This document shows, one piece after another, positions 18,386 to 27,849 of a stretch of 64,000 nt of DNA (its first letter is position 1; each line of letters starts with the position of its first letter). The notes under the pieces are model-generated. The model did no database searches, had not been told where the DNA came from, and worked only from the letters and a program-made list of their open reading frames with translations. Origin of the DNA: Lachnospiraceae bacterium (GTDB taxonomy: Bacteria; Bacillota; Clostridia; Lachnospirales; Lachnospiraceae); assembly GCA_015057585.1 (NCBI GenBank), contig SVEF01000004.1, positions 124,001-188,000 of the forward strand. The letters run 5' to 3'. The position numbers and the translations under genes were made by a program.

Positions 18386-19210
18386 TTACCTCCACTTTCT
18401 CGCAAGAAACGTAACAAAGAAAAACAACGCTGCAATCATGACAAGCATCGGTCCGGCTGCAACATTCAGATAGTACGACAAAATCAGGCCCAGCACTCCT
18501 GAAAATACCGAAATCATGACCGAAAACAGATGATATTCCCGGCTGTTGGATGCCAGATTCCTTGCTGCGGCCGCCGGCAAAATTAACAAGGCATTGATAA
18601 TCAGAATGCCCACCCACCGGATAGAAAGCATGACAATGACTGCCACCAGCACAACAAAGGCATGGTCTAAAAGCATCACCTTCATTCCCTTGCTCTTTGC
18701 AAGACTCCGGTTGATTCCGATACTGTGCAATCCATTATATGCAACACACCAGAACATCAATGTCACCAAAAGAATCAGAAACAGACTGCCGATTTCCTTT
18801 GATGTGATACTCAGAATATCCCCAACCAAAAATGCCGAGTACTTGGAAAAATTGCCGTTCCTTGACAAAATCGCAAGTCCCACAGCCACACTCAGCGAAG
18901 AGAACACGGAAATGACCGTATCTGAGGACACCATGTTCTTATGCCGGATATAGTTTAATAATAACGCAAACACTACTGCAAATGCAATCATGGAAATGCT
19001 TGTGTCCATAACACCAAACAACACACCGATTGCCATTCCGGTAAATGCCGAATGCCCCAGCGCATCCGAGAAAAACGCCATCCGGTTGCTGACAATCATG
19101 GTCCCTAAAATGCCAAACAACGGCGTAATAATCAGAATCGCCAAAAGTGCATATTTCATAAAATCATATTCCAGAAATTCAAACGGAAGAAGTTCCAGGA
19201 CCTTTATCAT
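18386..19210 (-). CDS. znuB: Zinc/manganese ABC transporter permease
   Basis: Membrane channel of a metal importer of the ZnuB/MntC (ABC-3) family. The 274 residues contain about eight hydrophobic helices. The N-terminal PFEFLEYDFMKYALLA and NRMAFFSDALGHSAFTGMAIG motif (ABC-3 coupling region) is diagnostic, as is RWVGILIINALLILPAAAARN. The start overlaps the znuC stop as ATGA. With the ATPase upstream and the binding protein further up, the substrate is most likely zinc because of the His-rich loop in the binding protein; manganese is the alternative. Confidence 0.92.
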   Translation of the reverse strand: MIKVLELLPFEFLEYDFMKYALLAILIITPLFGILGTMIVSNRMAFFSDALGHSAFTGMAIGVLFGVMDTSISMIAFAVVFALLLNYIRHKNMVSSDTVISVFSSLSVAVGLAILSRNGNFSKYSAFLVGDILSITSKEIGSLFLILLVTLMFWCVAYNGLHSIGINRSLAKSKGMKVMLLDHAFVVLVAVIVMLSIRWVGILIINALLILPAAAARNLASNSREYHLFSVMISVFSGVLGLILSYYLNVAAGPMLVMIAALFFFVTFLARKWR

Positions 19211-20091
19211 TCGTCTTCCTCCTCTCTGCCTGCTACACTCAGGTAGCCGAATACCCGTTTAAATTCATCACTCTCCATCACTTCCTTTGGCGTGCCTTCC
19301 TTTAAAACGGTTTTGTCAATCAGTACCACACTGTCCGCATATTCCTTCGTCAGATCAAGATCATGTGACACCAGGATAATCGACATATCGTACTGCAGCT
19401 TTAACTCATTGATAATCCGGTAAAACAACTTGCGTCCGTTAAAGTCAATCCCGGACACCGGCTCATCCAGAATCAGTAGATTCGGCACCGGGGTACATGC
19501 AATTGCGAGCAGTACACGCTGAAGCTCACCACCGGACAAATCGCCCAGCTGTTTGTCAATCAGTGCATCTCCGTCAAACAATGCAAGCCGCTCCTGAATC
19601 ATCTGATACAGTTTCTTACTTTTTCTTAAAAACACCGGCACATGGCTGGTGTAGCCCGCCACCAAATCATACACACTCACCGGTGCATTTTTTTCGATAT
19701 TCAGTTGCTGCGGCACATAACCAATTTTTAAATTCCCGATGGTATTGTCCTTCAAATCACGAAATTCAATCTTTCCCTCGTGTGGAATTTCACCCAGAAT
19801 CGCCTTAATCAGTGTCGATTTCCCGGCGCCGTTCTTTCCAATAATTACTGTCAGCTTTCCGCAGGCAATATCCAGACTTAAATTCTCAATAATAGTGGTA
19901 CTTCCCGCACGGATACCCAGATTTTCAATCATCACACGGTGGAAACCGCACGGCTTGGTCTTTGGAAGCTTACGATATGCTTTTTTCCCATACACTGCCT
20001 GCTTTTCTTCCTCTACAAAAGAACCCCGAATCCGGATTCCCTGCTTTGGACGCACAGCACTGTTCTTCTGTTTTTTTAAGAAAATTGTCAT
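19207..20091 (-). CDS. znuC: Zinc ABC transporter ATP-binding protein
   Basis: Powers zinc uptake. Of 294 residues the first 50 or so are a basic extension (RPKQGIRIRGSF) not usual in ZnuC. The ABC core carries Walker A IGKNGAGKSTL (about 87-97), the Q-loop GYVPQQLNI, the signature LSGGELQRVLL (about 190) and Walker B NLLILDEPVSGID. The H-loop follows in ILVSHDL. GGAG lies 5 bases before the ATG at 20091. The long N-terminus could be an artefact of start choice, but the ribosome binding site fits this start. It ends in an ATGA overlap with znuB. Confidence 0.93.
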   Translation of the reverse strand: MTIFLKKQKNSAVRPKQGIRIRGSFVEEEKQAVYGKKAYRKLPKTKPCGFHRVMIENLGIRAGSTTIIENLSLDIACGKLTVIIGKNGAGKSTLIKAILGEIPHEGKIEFRDLKDNTIGNLKIGYVPQQLNIEKNAPVSVYDLVAGYTSHVPVFLRKSKKLYQMIQERLALFDGDALIDKQLGDLSGGELQRVLLAIACTPVPNLLILDEPVSGIDFNGRKLFYRIINELKLQYDMSIILVSHDLDLTKEYADSVVLIDKTVLKEGTPKEVMESDEFKRVFGYLSVAGREEEDE

Positions 20092-20146
20092 ATCTGCTCC
20101 TTCCGCTTTCTATATCCCCATCCCCGGGCAATTACCAAACATACAA

Positions 20147-21142
20147 CTACTCCGTAAGTGCCGATTTTATATTCTCTATGTTTTTCTGCATTCCCAAAAG
20201 GTAATCCTCTGCGTCTCCCTTTCCCGTTACCAGCGGGTCCAGGAAAATCACTTTTGCCCCGGTCTCTGCGACAATCTTATTTGCATGCGACGCATACATC
20301 TCTTCGATGAAAATCCATGCTTCTCCATGGTGATGAATTTCTTCAATCACTTCCGCAATCTCTCCTGCACTAGGTACCGTCTCCTCATCCAGTGCGAGTA
20401 CCGAAATCACTTCCATCCCAAGGCTGTCCGCCAGATATACAAACGCATCATGGAATACCACCACATACCGATTCTCTGTCTCAGTCCTCAGTTCATCGAC
20501 TTCTCCGGAAAATTCCATCAGTCTGGCATCGTACGCCCGCCATTCTTTTAAAATATTGTCTTTTTCCTGCGGGAATAAAGTCACCAGCTCCGCACAGACA
20601 TTTACCGCCTGCTCCCGGTAACGCTCCACGTCCATCCAGACATGACCGTTTTCTGCATGGATATGTCCGGTTTCCTCATCCTGTTCTTCCCCGGCATCGT
20701 GCTCCGGTTCTTCCTCCTGCTCTTCCCCATGCACATGCATATGTCCCATTTCTTCTAACAGCTCTATCCCCTCCGATGCCGTTATTACCGGAAGCTCCGT
20801 AAACTCCGCAAGAACTTTTTCCATAAAGAGCTCCATTCCGGCACCGTTGATAATAAATGCCTTTGCCTCAGATAACAGCTTCATATCCCCTGCAGTCAGT
20901 TGATAATCATGCAGACACCCTATCTGGTTTTCCGTCAGATTTCTCACCTCAAGGGTTTCCGCCTCCGCAAGCAGATTTTTTGTCAATACATACATAGGGT
21001 AAAAGGAAGACACTACCAGCGTCTCCCTCTCTGATTTCTCTATTTGTTTCGACCCTGCCATCGCACATACCACATACCCGGCAACCGAAAATACCAGCAT
21101 AACACTGAATAAAAATGCCAGTTTCTTTTTCAACACAGCCAT
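20147..21142 (-). CDS. znuA: Zinc-binding solute-binding protein of the ABC importer
   Basis: Captures zinc outside the cell and delivers it to ZnuBC. The 331 residues have an N-terminal signal or anchor (about 4-30, AFLFSVMLVFSVAGYVV). An SBP_bac_9 fold follows, with SSFYPMYVLTKNLL, YQLTAGDMKLL and HDYQLTAGD as first-lobe motifs. A His/Glu-rich loop (about 130-165, with HMHVH and HIHAENGHVWMD) follows, then VVVFHDAFVYLADSLGMEV and IFIEEMYASHANKIVAET. The Cys after the signal lacks a clean lipobox, so lipid anchoring is doubtful. The His-rich loop is typical of zinc rather than manganese proteins. Confidence 0.93.
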   Translation of the reverse strand: MAVLKKKLAFLFSVMLVFSVAGYVVCAMAGSKQIEKSERETLVVSSFYPMYVLTKNLLAEAETLEVRNLTENQIGCLHDYQLTAGDMKLLSEAKAFIINGAGMELFMEKVLAEFTELPVITASEGIELLEEMGHMHVHGEEQEEEPEHDAGEEQDEETGHIHAENGHVWMDVERYREQAVNVCAELVTLFPQEKDNILKEWRAYDARLMEFSGEVDELRTETENRYVVVFHDAFVYLADSLGMEVISVLALDEETVPSAGEIAEVIEEIHHHGEAWIFIEEMYASHANKIVAETGAKVIFLDPLVTGKGDAEDYLLGMQKNIENIKSALTE

Positions 21143-21154
21143 TCCTCCGTATTC

Positions 21155-21172
21155 TCTTATCAGGCAATAAGA
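21155..21172 (-). promoter_or_regulatory. Possible operator before znuA
   Basis: An 18-base inverted repeat TCTTAT-CAGGCA-ATAAGA, with near-symmetry continuing outwards, lies 13 bases upstream of the znuA ATG and just after the popT stop (the stop codon is 21175-21177). It sits where a metal repressor or mRNA hairpin would act. It is not a textbook Zur box, so the assignment is only a suggestion. Confidence 0.3.
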
Positions 21173-21174
21173 AT

Positions 21175-22029
21175 TTACTCACCACCAAGCTTCATGGCAC
21201 CCACAAAGCCAACAACAAAGGTTCCCACCGCTGCAAAGATGGCACCTACGCCAATCGTTCCGATTCCTGCATTCATAAACACCGGAAACGGCGATGCAAT
21301 CACCAGTCCCAAAATCGCACAATACGTTGCTTTTTCGTACCGTTTCATCAGAAATTCAATCAGATGTGCCACTGCCACAATGCCAAAAATCACACCCAGG
21401 CCAAACGGTATTAAAATAATTGCACTGGACAACAATGCCTTAATGTCAAAAGCAAGCAATGACGAAATGCAATCATTAATCAATCCAATCACTGCGGTAT
21501 AATAGCCTAAAATCATCATCACCATCGAACCGCTGACCCCCGGAATAATCATGGTTGCCGCTGCAATCGTTCCAATCAGGAAAGCAATGATAAAATTTGC
21601 AACTCCCGGTGTCAGGGAACGTTCCAGCCCTATATGATTTCCCAGAATCTGAAGTCCGACTACCAAACAAAAAAAGACAAGAAATGAAAGTACATGTACT
21701 ATATTCGTCTTGCTTCCCTTCACATGTTTAAAAAGCATCGGAATGCCTCCAAAAATCAGTCCGATAAACAAAAGTGCCGTTGGAAGGGGAAAGCGTTCAA
21801 ACGCCTTCTCAATTGTAAAGGCAGATCCCACAATGCCGATTGCCATACCAATCAGATATGGAAGGAGTGTCAGCACACTCTTCTTCCACTGCTTTGTAAA
21901 ATGAGTAATCGATCCGATAATCTTATCATAAATACCCATGGATACCATCATAGTACCGCCACTCACACCCGGAATAACGTTTGCCGCACCAATCAGAACT
22001 CCACGCAATATATCAAAAATCCTCTTCAT
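21175..22029 (-). CDS. popT: DUF368 undecaprenyl-phosphate flippase
   Basis: DUF368 proteins were shown to flip undecaprenyl phosphate back across the membrane for envelope synthesis, and are called PopT. The 284 residues contain about eight membrane segments. The repeated motif GAANVIPGVSGGTMMVSMGIY near the start and TMIIPGVSGSMVMMILGYY in the second half are the inverted re-entrant motifs of the family. I start at the ATG at 22029 because AAAGG lies 8 bases upstream and it gives the family's N-terminus. It precedes znuA by 33 bases; a link to metal uptake is not established. Confidence 0.88.
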   Translation of the reverse strand: MKRIFDILRGVLIGAANVIPGVSGGTMMVSMGIYDKIIGSITHFTKQWKKSVLTLLPYLIGMAIGIVGSAFTIEKAFERFPLPTALLFIGLIFGGIPMLFKHVKGSKTNIVHVLSFLVFFCLVVGLQILGNHIGLERSLTPGVANFIIAFLIGTIAAATMIIPGVSGSMVMMILGYYTAVIGLINDCISSLLAFDIKALLSSAIILIPFGLGVIFGIVAVAHLIEFLMKRYEKATYCAILGLVIASPFPVFMNAGIGTIGVGAIFAAVGTFVVGFVGAMKLGGE

Positions 22030-22054
22030 AATCTTACCTTTCTTTTTCTGTATC

Positions 22055-22930
22055 CTATCTTTCCCAGCGTCCGGATGCACCACACGGCAACACCAAACCA
22101 TTGCACTTTACCGGAAGACCGATTTCTTCCGACTGCACCTTTCCGCCAAATTTACTCACTAACTCCGTGCCAAGCAGATAGCTTAACACCGCCGGTTGCA
22201 AACCTGTGGTATAAGAATTAATCAGGAAAAACAGCGGATCCGGTTTTAACACCTTTGTACAAAGTGCTACAAAATCATGGATACTCTCTTCAATTTTCCA
22301 GATTTCCCCCTTTGGTCCTCTGCCGTAAGATGGCGGATCCATAATCACCGCATCATAGAAATTTCCCCTGCGGATTTCTCTTTCTACAAACTTCACACAG
22401 TCATCCACAATATAACGGATTGGTGCCTCAGCTAGGCCGGAAGATGCCGCATTATCCTTTGCCCAGGTTACCATGCCTTTGGATGCATCGACATGTGTCA
22501 CTGCCGCACCACCTTTTGCTGCAGCCACCGTTGCACCTCCGGTATAAGCAAACAAATTTAATACCTTAATCTCTCTGTCCGGATTTTCTCTTTTTGCCTG
22601 TTCAATTTTTGCCCGGAACCAGTCCCAGTTTGCCGCCTGCTCTGGAAACAGTCCGGTATGCTTAAAGGAAAACGGCTGTAAATGAAACGTCAAATCCTTA
22701 TAATGGATGTCCCACTGCTTTGGCAGATCGAAAAATTCCCAGTCCCCGCCACCTTTATTACTTCTGTGATAATGTGCGTTCAGGCATTTCCATTCCGGAA
22801 TCTTCTTTTCCGTATTCCAGATGACCTGCGGATCCGGGCGCAGGAGAATATACTTTCCCCACCGTTCCAGCTTCTCGCCACCGGACGCATCCAGCACCTC
22901 ATATTCTTTCCATCCATCTGCAATCCACAT
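22055..22930 (-). CDS. Class I SAM-dependent rRNA-type methyltransferase (RlmI/RlmK-like)
   Basis: Probably methylates a cytosine or guanine in ribosomal RNA, by analogy with RlmI/RlmK. The 291 residues show LLRPDPQVIW, a pre-SAM region FKHTGLFPEQAANWDW, the SAM loop VLNLFAYTGGATVAAAKGGA (about 122-142), the D-loop THVDASKGMVTW, and the catalytic-type DAVIMDPPSYGRGPKGE. The DPPSY motif is typical of this clade. No PUA domain like that of RlmI is evident, so the exact substrate is open. It lies a few bases downstream of the O-antigen-ligase-like gene. Confidence 0.85.
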   Translation of the reverse strand: MWIADGWKEYEVLDASGGEKLERWGKYILLRPDPQVIWNTEKKIPEWKCLNAHYHRSNKGGGDWEFFDLPKQWDIHYKDLTFHLQPFSFKHTGLFPEQAANWDWFRAKIEQAKRENPDREIKVLNLFAYTGGATVAAAKGGAAVTHVDASKGMVTWAKDNAASSGLAEAPIRYIVDDCVKFVEREIRRGNFYDAVIMDPPSYGRGPKGEIWKIEESIHDFVALCTKVLKPDPLFFLINSYTTGLQPAVLSYLLGTELVSKFGGKVQSEEIGLPVKCNGLVLPCGASGRWER

Positions 22931-22934
22931 TTCT

Positions 22935-24770
22935 TTATTCCTCTCTCTTTTTCTGTATCTTTACCAACCGGTTTGCTGCGAGTCCGACACCCATGATGCA
23001 CCAGAACGTCGGTGCTATTGTAATCATGGAGTCATTCGACAATCCACATACCAGATAGACAAATACCGCAAGAAAACATCCAAAACCGATTCTCTCCGTC
23101 CACGTAGCAAAAGTGCTCTTAAAATAAAGTTTTACAGACTCCAGCAAATACACCGCCCAGAAAACAATCATGGCAAGCAGACCGATGACACCAACTTCTA
23201 CGCCCATCTGCAAATACAGATTATGTGGTCTGGTCACCGGTGTGATTCCTCCTACGTAGTAATACATATCTTTATAGTTATTCTGTGGATAAGCAAACGC
23301 AAAACAGTTTGCTCCTTCCCCAAGGAAAATTCTCTCAAACAATAACGGAATGGACTGCGACCAAATAAATCCTCGATACGATGCAAACCGCTCATATCCG
23401 TAAAATCCGACTCGCTTTGTTTCATCCATTGTATCCCACTGACCATATTCATTGACATACATATATTCCGGCGCCCACTTCGTTCCCGGCTTAAAAACCC
23501 AGTCTCTGCCTGCCATTGTCAGGGCAAAAATCGGTGTTTCTCCATTTAAATAAAGCGGCGTGATTGTAACACCGGAAAGCGCATCATTTTCAAAAATAAA
23601 ATATCCGTTCTCTTCCTGCCACGTAATCGGCATACGGCTTCCCTTTTTATCAATCACCGTAAACTGGAAGCCATCTTCGTTATGACTCATGCGAATTTTA
23701 ACATACGTATCTTTATAAGTAACCTCCACACCATTTTCCGTTGTTACCATGCGCTCGAGTGGGTTTTCCTCGGTTTTTTCCACCGCAAACGCTTCCTGAA
23801 TCCGGTCCACAATCGGAAGATTCAAGTACTGGATAAACAACGAACCCGCCAGCATGACAAAAGTCAATGCCGGAATCAAAACATACCAATACTGGTATAA
23901 CCTTCTTAACAAATAAACAACCGCAAGACTTGCTGTTACGACCAAAACCAAAAATCCGGCCTTAGAACCTGTACCAATCTGACAAGTCACAAGTGCAAGA
24001 AAAATTACAATTTCAACCGCCATACGCCAGATCTTTTTCTCTGTCAAAAGTACTCCCAGACAAAGGGCCGCCATCATAGCCAGAAAAACACCGGCGTAGT
24101 TAGAATTATACGCATTCAGCACCACTGTTTCACCGGCGCCACCAACCCAGCCTAACTGTTCCAAATAGCCATCCGGTGTAATCAATCTCTGATACCACTC
24201 ATAGTTATATAAATCATGTCCGGTGTACTGTAAAATACCCAGAACCGACAATTCCGTCATACTGATACCAAATGCGATTCCCGCAAGTTTAATATCTCTT
24301 TCGCTTTCTATCAAATACAGCAGATACATAGCAAGTAACACATAGCCAAGCAAGGTAAAAAAGGACTCAAACTGTGTGTCACATCCGGTCAATGCTGCGA
24401 TTCTATGTTCAGAACATACCGATGACAATAACGCAAATACCATATAAACGCCTATTGGAATCAGTATGAAACCTTGTTTTCTTAAGTTAAGTTTTGTAAA
24501 TACTTCTTTTCTCTTTTTGTAAAGCAAATAGCAAAGCAGTAAAATAACTGCTCCGGTAATCCATAAAAACACACTGTGTTTATAATACAAATCAAAATCA
24601 AAATTCGTTGTCTCACTGACAAAAAATGCCTCTCCCGCAAACCTGGATTCATGCAACTTATAATGTGTAACAAAAGGAAGGATGAGTAAGGTCACATACA
24701 CAGGCAACCACTGGAGGATTTTTACCATATTCTCTTTATTTAAATCTACCTTTTTTGCCGGCTTTCCCAT
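22935..24770 (-). CDS. O-antigen ligase/polymerase-like (Wzy/WaaL) membrane protein
   Basis: Likely joins or polymerises polyprenyl-linked glycans outside the membrane. The 611 residues hold a cluster of about ten helices (25-300), a large extracellular domain of about 170 residues (330-500), and two to three C-terminal helices. The family motif is seen in RPHNLYLQMGVEVGVIGLL. The extracellular part before it contains LGEGANCFAF, as expected for the ligase loop. I begin at ATG 24770, preceded by GGAGG with 4-5 bases; the frame's upstream TTG overlaps that site. The glycan is unknown; the TagGH exporter and sugar transferase elsewhere in the window suggest a surface polysaccharide. Confidence 0.85.
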   Translation of the reverse strand: MGKPAKKVDLNKENMVKILQWLPVYVTLLILPFVTHYKLHESRFAGEAFFVSETTNFDFDLYYKHSVFLWITGAVILLLCYLLYKKRKEVFTKLNLRKQGFILIPIGVYMVFALLSSVCSEHRIAALTGCDTQFESFFTLLGYVLLAMYLLYLIESERDIKLAGIAFGISMTELSVLGILQYTGHDLYNYEWYQRLITPDGYLEQLGWVGGAGETVVLNAYNSNYAGVFLAMMAALCLGVLLTEKKIWRMAVEIVIFLALVTCQIGTGSKAGFLVLVVTASLAVVYLLRRLYQYWYVLIPALTFVMLAGSLFIQYLNLPIVDRIQEAFAVEKTEENPLERMVTTENGVEVTYKDTYVKIRMSHNEDGFQFTVIDKKGSRMPITWQEENGYFIFENDALSGVTITPLYLNGETPIFALTMAGRDWVFKPGTKWAPEYMYVNEYGQWDTMDETKRVGFYGYERFASYRGFIWSQSIPLLFERIFLGEGANCFAFAYPQNNYKDMYYYVGGITPVTRPHNLYLQMGVEVGVIGLLAMIVFWAVYLLESVKLYFKSTFATWTERIGFGCFLAVFVYLVCGLSNDSMITIAPTFWCIMGVGLAANRLVKIQKKREE

Positions 24771-24795
24771 ACTTTCCTCCAAACTATATTTATTG

Positions 24796-24828
24796 AAAAA
24801 TTAAGGCACCCGATACCGGGTGCCTTAA
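24796..24828 (-). terminator. Terminator of the 910-residue surface protein gene
   Basis: Stem TTAAGGCACCCG/CGGGTGCCTTAA with a 4-base loop at 24801-24828, then TTTTTC on the minus strand. A strong, symmetric hairpin suitable for a high-output gene. Confidence 0.92.
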
Positions 24829-24863
24829 TTCTATTTTAAGTGCAAAACACTTTTTGTTAGTGA

Positions 24864-27596
24864 TTACGGAGCGTCGTAACCTAACTTCACAGACATGTTA
24901 ACCGGAATCTTTGCAGATTCGTAAACGTCGCTGCCTGCTGTAGTTGTCTTATCAACTGTAATGTTGAATGTTACGTTCTTGATAATTACATATTCACCAT
25001 TGCACTCAGCCTCAACAGCCTTAACTAATGTCTCGTCGAGCTTCCATTCAGCACCTTCTAAGGATACCTTGAATGCATCAACAACGATTGCTGCTAATTC
25101 TGCCTGAGTAGGATTCTCTGGATCAACGATTGTAAGAGCTGTATCGTTATCCTTTCTCTCTACCTTTGTAATCTGATTTCTGTTATCAGTTACGGAGATA
25201 CCAGCTGTTGTAGTTGTGTAAGTGAATACGCCTGTTGTTGTGTTTTCAGCTGTTACAGTGTAAACTGCTAACTTGTAGTTATCAGCCTTAGCATATGTTA
25301 CAACACCATCTGTATTCTGTGTGAACATAACCTTAAATCCACCTGCAACCGGTGTGATGGAGTAGATGCTGCCCTGTGGAAGAACCATCTTGCCTGCACC
25401 GTCAAGGAGAGCTACTAATCTGTCACCCTTGTGGTACTGACCTGTTGTAGTTGCCCAATTCTTATTGTTAAGAATGATGAACTTAGCAGTGTCGAAGGAA
25501 CCAACCTGTACAGAGGAACTGGACTTGTTAACTTCTACTGTAGCTGCTACTTCGAATCCAGTCTTGCCATTACCGGATGTATGTGTGGAAAGCTTAACCG
25601 GCTTAGCTGTAGGCATATTGATTCTCTTGAGACCATATGCGTCTACATCGATAAGAATATCGTAAAGGTTACCTTCACCTGTGGAACCTGCTGGGTAAGC
25701 TGTGGATCTGAAACCAGCTTCACCATTTGTTCTAGCGTACTCAGTTGTGAAGTCTCTCCAGTTAGGTCTCTTTAAGTTGATAGTGAAGGACTTAGAAAGA
25801 CCGTTAACTGTTACAGTGTAAGTGAATGTGTTTGTTGTAGCTGCTGCATAGAGGTCACGACCATCGATATCAACAGTAACAACACCCTTTTCATTGATGG
25901 ATGCAACTACAGGAACCTTATCGTTGCTGCAGGTTACATTCCAACCGTTACCCATGCTGCTTCCGCCAAGACCTGTGATCTCGAATGTACCAGCGCTGTA
26001 CTGATGAATAGGAGTAACTGTTACGGATGTTGTAACAAACTTTTCTGCTAATGCATCGGCATTTACAGTGTAGCCCTTTTCAGAAGCAACCTTGAAGTCA
26101 ACGTGCTTCTTTTCAGCACCAATCTTAAATCTGAATGCGTATACGTTATCAACAAATACTTCCTGACCAGCTTCGTCTACTGTGTACATAGCCACGTAGA
26201 TAACTGCGTTGTTGGAACCTGTGTATGTTGTTAATGTAGGAACTGCATATCTGTCTTCTACAGAACCACTCTCATTTACTAAGAATGTATCTGTATTTGT
26301 GGAGTAGTACTTGAACCAGTACTTGCCATTTAATAAACCATTTGCGCTTCCGATGAATGGAATCTTATCTGTAGCTGCTACTGGATCTGTAACGTATTCG
26401 TTACCACGAGTGTCCTTAACCTTAAGAACTACCTTGTAACCAGCATCGCCAGCTGGGATTTCACCAAGCTTAGCAAGGTCTGTTGTTTCATCATACCAAA
26501 CAACCTTCTTTGCGTCTGTACCATTCCAGATAGTCCAACCTGTGATACCAGCAAAACCGATTTCAGGCTTCTTCTCAAACTTAATTGTCTGAGGCTGTGC
26601 AGGAATTTCAACAGGAGTACCGTCTTCTGTCTGGTAAATAGCCTTGATACCTACAACAACTGTCATTTCCTTCATAACGGAAACGGAACCTGTAGCAGGA
26701 TCACCAAAGAAGCTGATGTACTGAAGAAGATCGCCATTAGCTTCGTCTTCTGGGTCTGGGCTAAGGAGAGTGTACTCAACCTGTACAAAATCCTTGAACA
26801 TAGCTGTTACATCCATACCTGCAGCAGATAAAGCATACTTAAAGGAAACTGGGTAAGGAGTTAATGTCTCTTCGTCATAAACGAAAGCCTGACCGTTCTT
26901 ACCGTCTGTACCATAAGTGAATGTCACCATATCGATGTCTGTTAATTCAGGAACAACAGATGTGAATTCCTGTGGCTCAAAGCCAGGAACCTTTACAACG
27001 TATGTTGCGCCATCACCAAGCTGTGTGAAAGAAGAAAGGGTAATTGTGTTGCCCTTAGCTGTGAAAGCGTCGATTGGCCAGTATACTTCAACCGGCTTAC
27101 CGTTTGTCATGAATACACGGTATAATTCAACGTTTTCCTTCTTAACCTTGGAAACGTCCTGACCGAAGTCAAGTTCAACCTTCTTGAGGTCCTTCTGTGT
27201 GTAATCAAATGTCACTTCTGGCTCTTCAGGTGTAACAACTTCTGCAGCCTTTACAGTAACTGTAGCCTTAGCTGTTTCATAACCCTTTAAACCATAAGTA
27301 ATTTCTGTTGTACCAGCTGCAACAGGTGTAACTACACCGTTACCATCTACTGTAGCAACAGCTGTGTTGCTGGACTTCCATCCTTCGGATTCCTTAACAA
27401 GGTTCTGCCAACCTGTCTTAGCTCCTAAGAAACCGAAGTCAACTTTCTCATCCAATGCAATCGTCTTCTCTGTAACTACAACGCCGTCAATAGAAAGAAC
27501 CAAAGCGTCTGCTGCCTGAGCTGCTGCTGGAGCTGCTAAGGTAACTACCATAGCCAGAGCCATAACGAATGCAAGCTTCTTAAAGAAACTCTTCAT
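24864..27596 (-). CDS. Large secreted surface protein with Big_2 Ig-like domain, possibly S-layer-like
   Basis: A 910-residue exported protein beginning MKSFFKKLAFVMALAMVVT, a clear signal peptide with AxA-type ends (APAAAQAADA). A Big_2 bacterial Ig-like domain (about 28-115) has WKSSNTAVATVDGNGVVTP and AAGTTEITYGLKGY. The rest is beta-rich with many Thr, Val and Gly, and I recognise no enzymatic motif, SLH domain, CWB2 repeat or LPXTG. Codon choice favours GCT, GTT, GGT, AAC, TAC and AAG more than its neighbours, as in highly expressed genes. Together with a perfect -10, a long structured leader and a strong terminator this suggests an abundant wall protein. The ATG at 27596 follows AAGGAGGAAGAA. 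Confidence 0.82.
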   Translation of the reverse strand: MKSFFKKLAFVMALAMVVTLAAPAAAQAADALVLSIDGVVVTEKTIALDEKVDFGFLGAKTGWQNLVKESEGWKSSNTAVATVDGNGVVTPVAAGTTEITYGLKGYETAKATVTVKAAEVVTPEEPEVTFDYTQKDLKKVELDFGQDVSKVKKENVELYRVFMTNGKPVEVYWPIDAFTAKGNTITLSSFTQLGDGATYVVKVPGFEPQEFTSVVPELTDIDMVTFTYGTDGKNGQAFVYDEETLTPYPVSFKYALSAAGMDVTAMFKDFVQVEYTLLSPDPEDEANGDLLQYISFFGDPATGSVSVMKEMTVVVGIKAIYQTEDGTPVEIPAQPQTIKFEKKPEIGFAGITGWTIWNGTDAKKVVWYDETTDLAKLGEIPAGDAGYKVVLKVKDTRGNEYVTDPVAATDKIPFIGSANGLLNGKYWFKYYSTNTDTFLVNESGSVEDRYAVPTLTTYTGSNNAVIYVAMYTVDEAGQEVFVDNVYAFRFKIGAEKKHVDFKVASEKGYTVNADALAEKFVTTSVTVTPIHQYSAGTFEITGLGGSSMGNGWNVTCSNDKVPVVASINEKGVVTVDIDGRDLYAAATTNTFTYTVTVNGLSKSFTINLKRPNWRDFTTEYARTNGEAGFRSTAYPAGSTGEGNLYDILIDVDAYGLKRINMPTAKPVKLSTHTSGNGKTGFEVAATVEVNKSSSSVQVGSFDTAKFIILNNKNWATTTGQYHKGDRLVALLDGAGKMVLPQGSIYSITPVAGGFKVMFTQNTDGVVTYAKADNYKLAVYTVTAENTTTGVFTYTTTTAGISVTDNRNQITKVERKDNDTALTIVDPENPTQAELAAIVVDAFKVSLEGAEWKLDETLVKAVEAECNGEYVIIKNVTFNITVDKTTTAGSDVYESAKIPVNMSVKLGYDAP

Positions 27597-27688
27597 TATT
27601 TCTTCCTCCTTAAAATAATATATGGTTTGTTTGTGACTTTCCATCCGTCATCATCCGTCGTACGCATACCAGGCTGCTGTACCGATAT

Positions 27689-27710
27689 GTATGTAGTCCG
27701 GAGGACATAC
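27689..27710 (-). other. Hairpin in the 5' leader of the surface protein mRNA
   Basis: An inverted repeat GTATGT-CC-TCCGGA-CT-ACATAC lies near the 5' end of the predicted leader (about 137 bases from start site to ATG). The outer arms and the central self-complementary hexamer could form a stable hairpin that protects the mRNA. Long structured leaders are common for abundant surface proteins. Confidence 0.5.
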
Positions 27711-27740
27711 CAATGGCATAGTCGCTCCAATAACAAGATG

Positions 27741-27769
27741 ATTATAGCAACAATGTTTTCAAAGGTCAA
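27741..27769 (-). promoter_or_regulatory. Strong promoter for the surface protein gene
   Basis: On the minus strand TTGACC, 17 bases, TATAAT: a perfect -10 and one mismatch in the -35. Transcription would begin near 27733, about 137 bases ahead of the ATG at 27596. Confidence 0.88.
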
Positions 27770-27849
27770 GCATTTTTCACGGAATGCATTATTGCTCCTG
27801 TAAAACCCCTCCCCGGTGCTATCCTTCATCCGTCTGGAATTGTTTTTGT

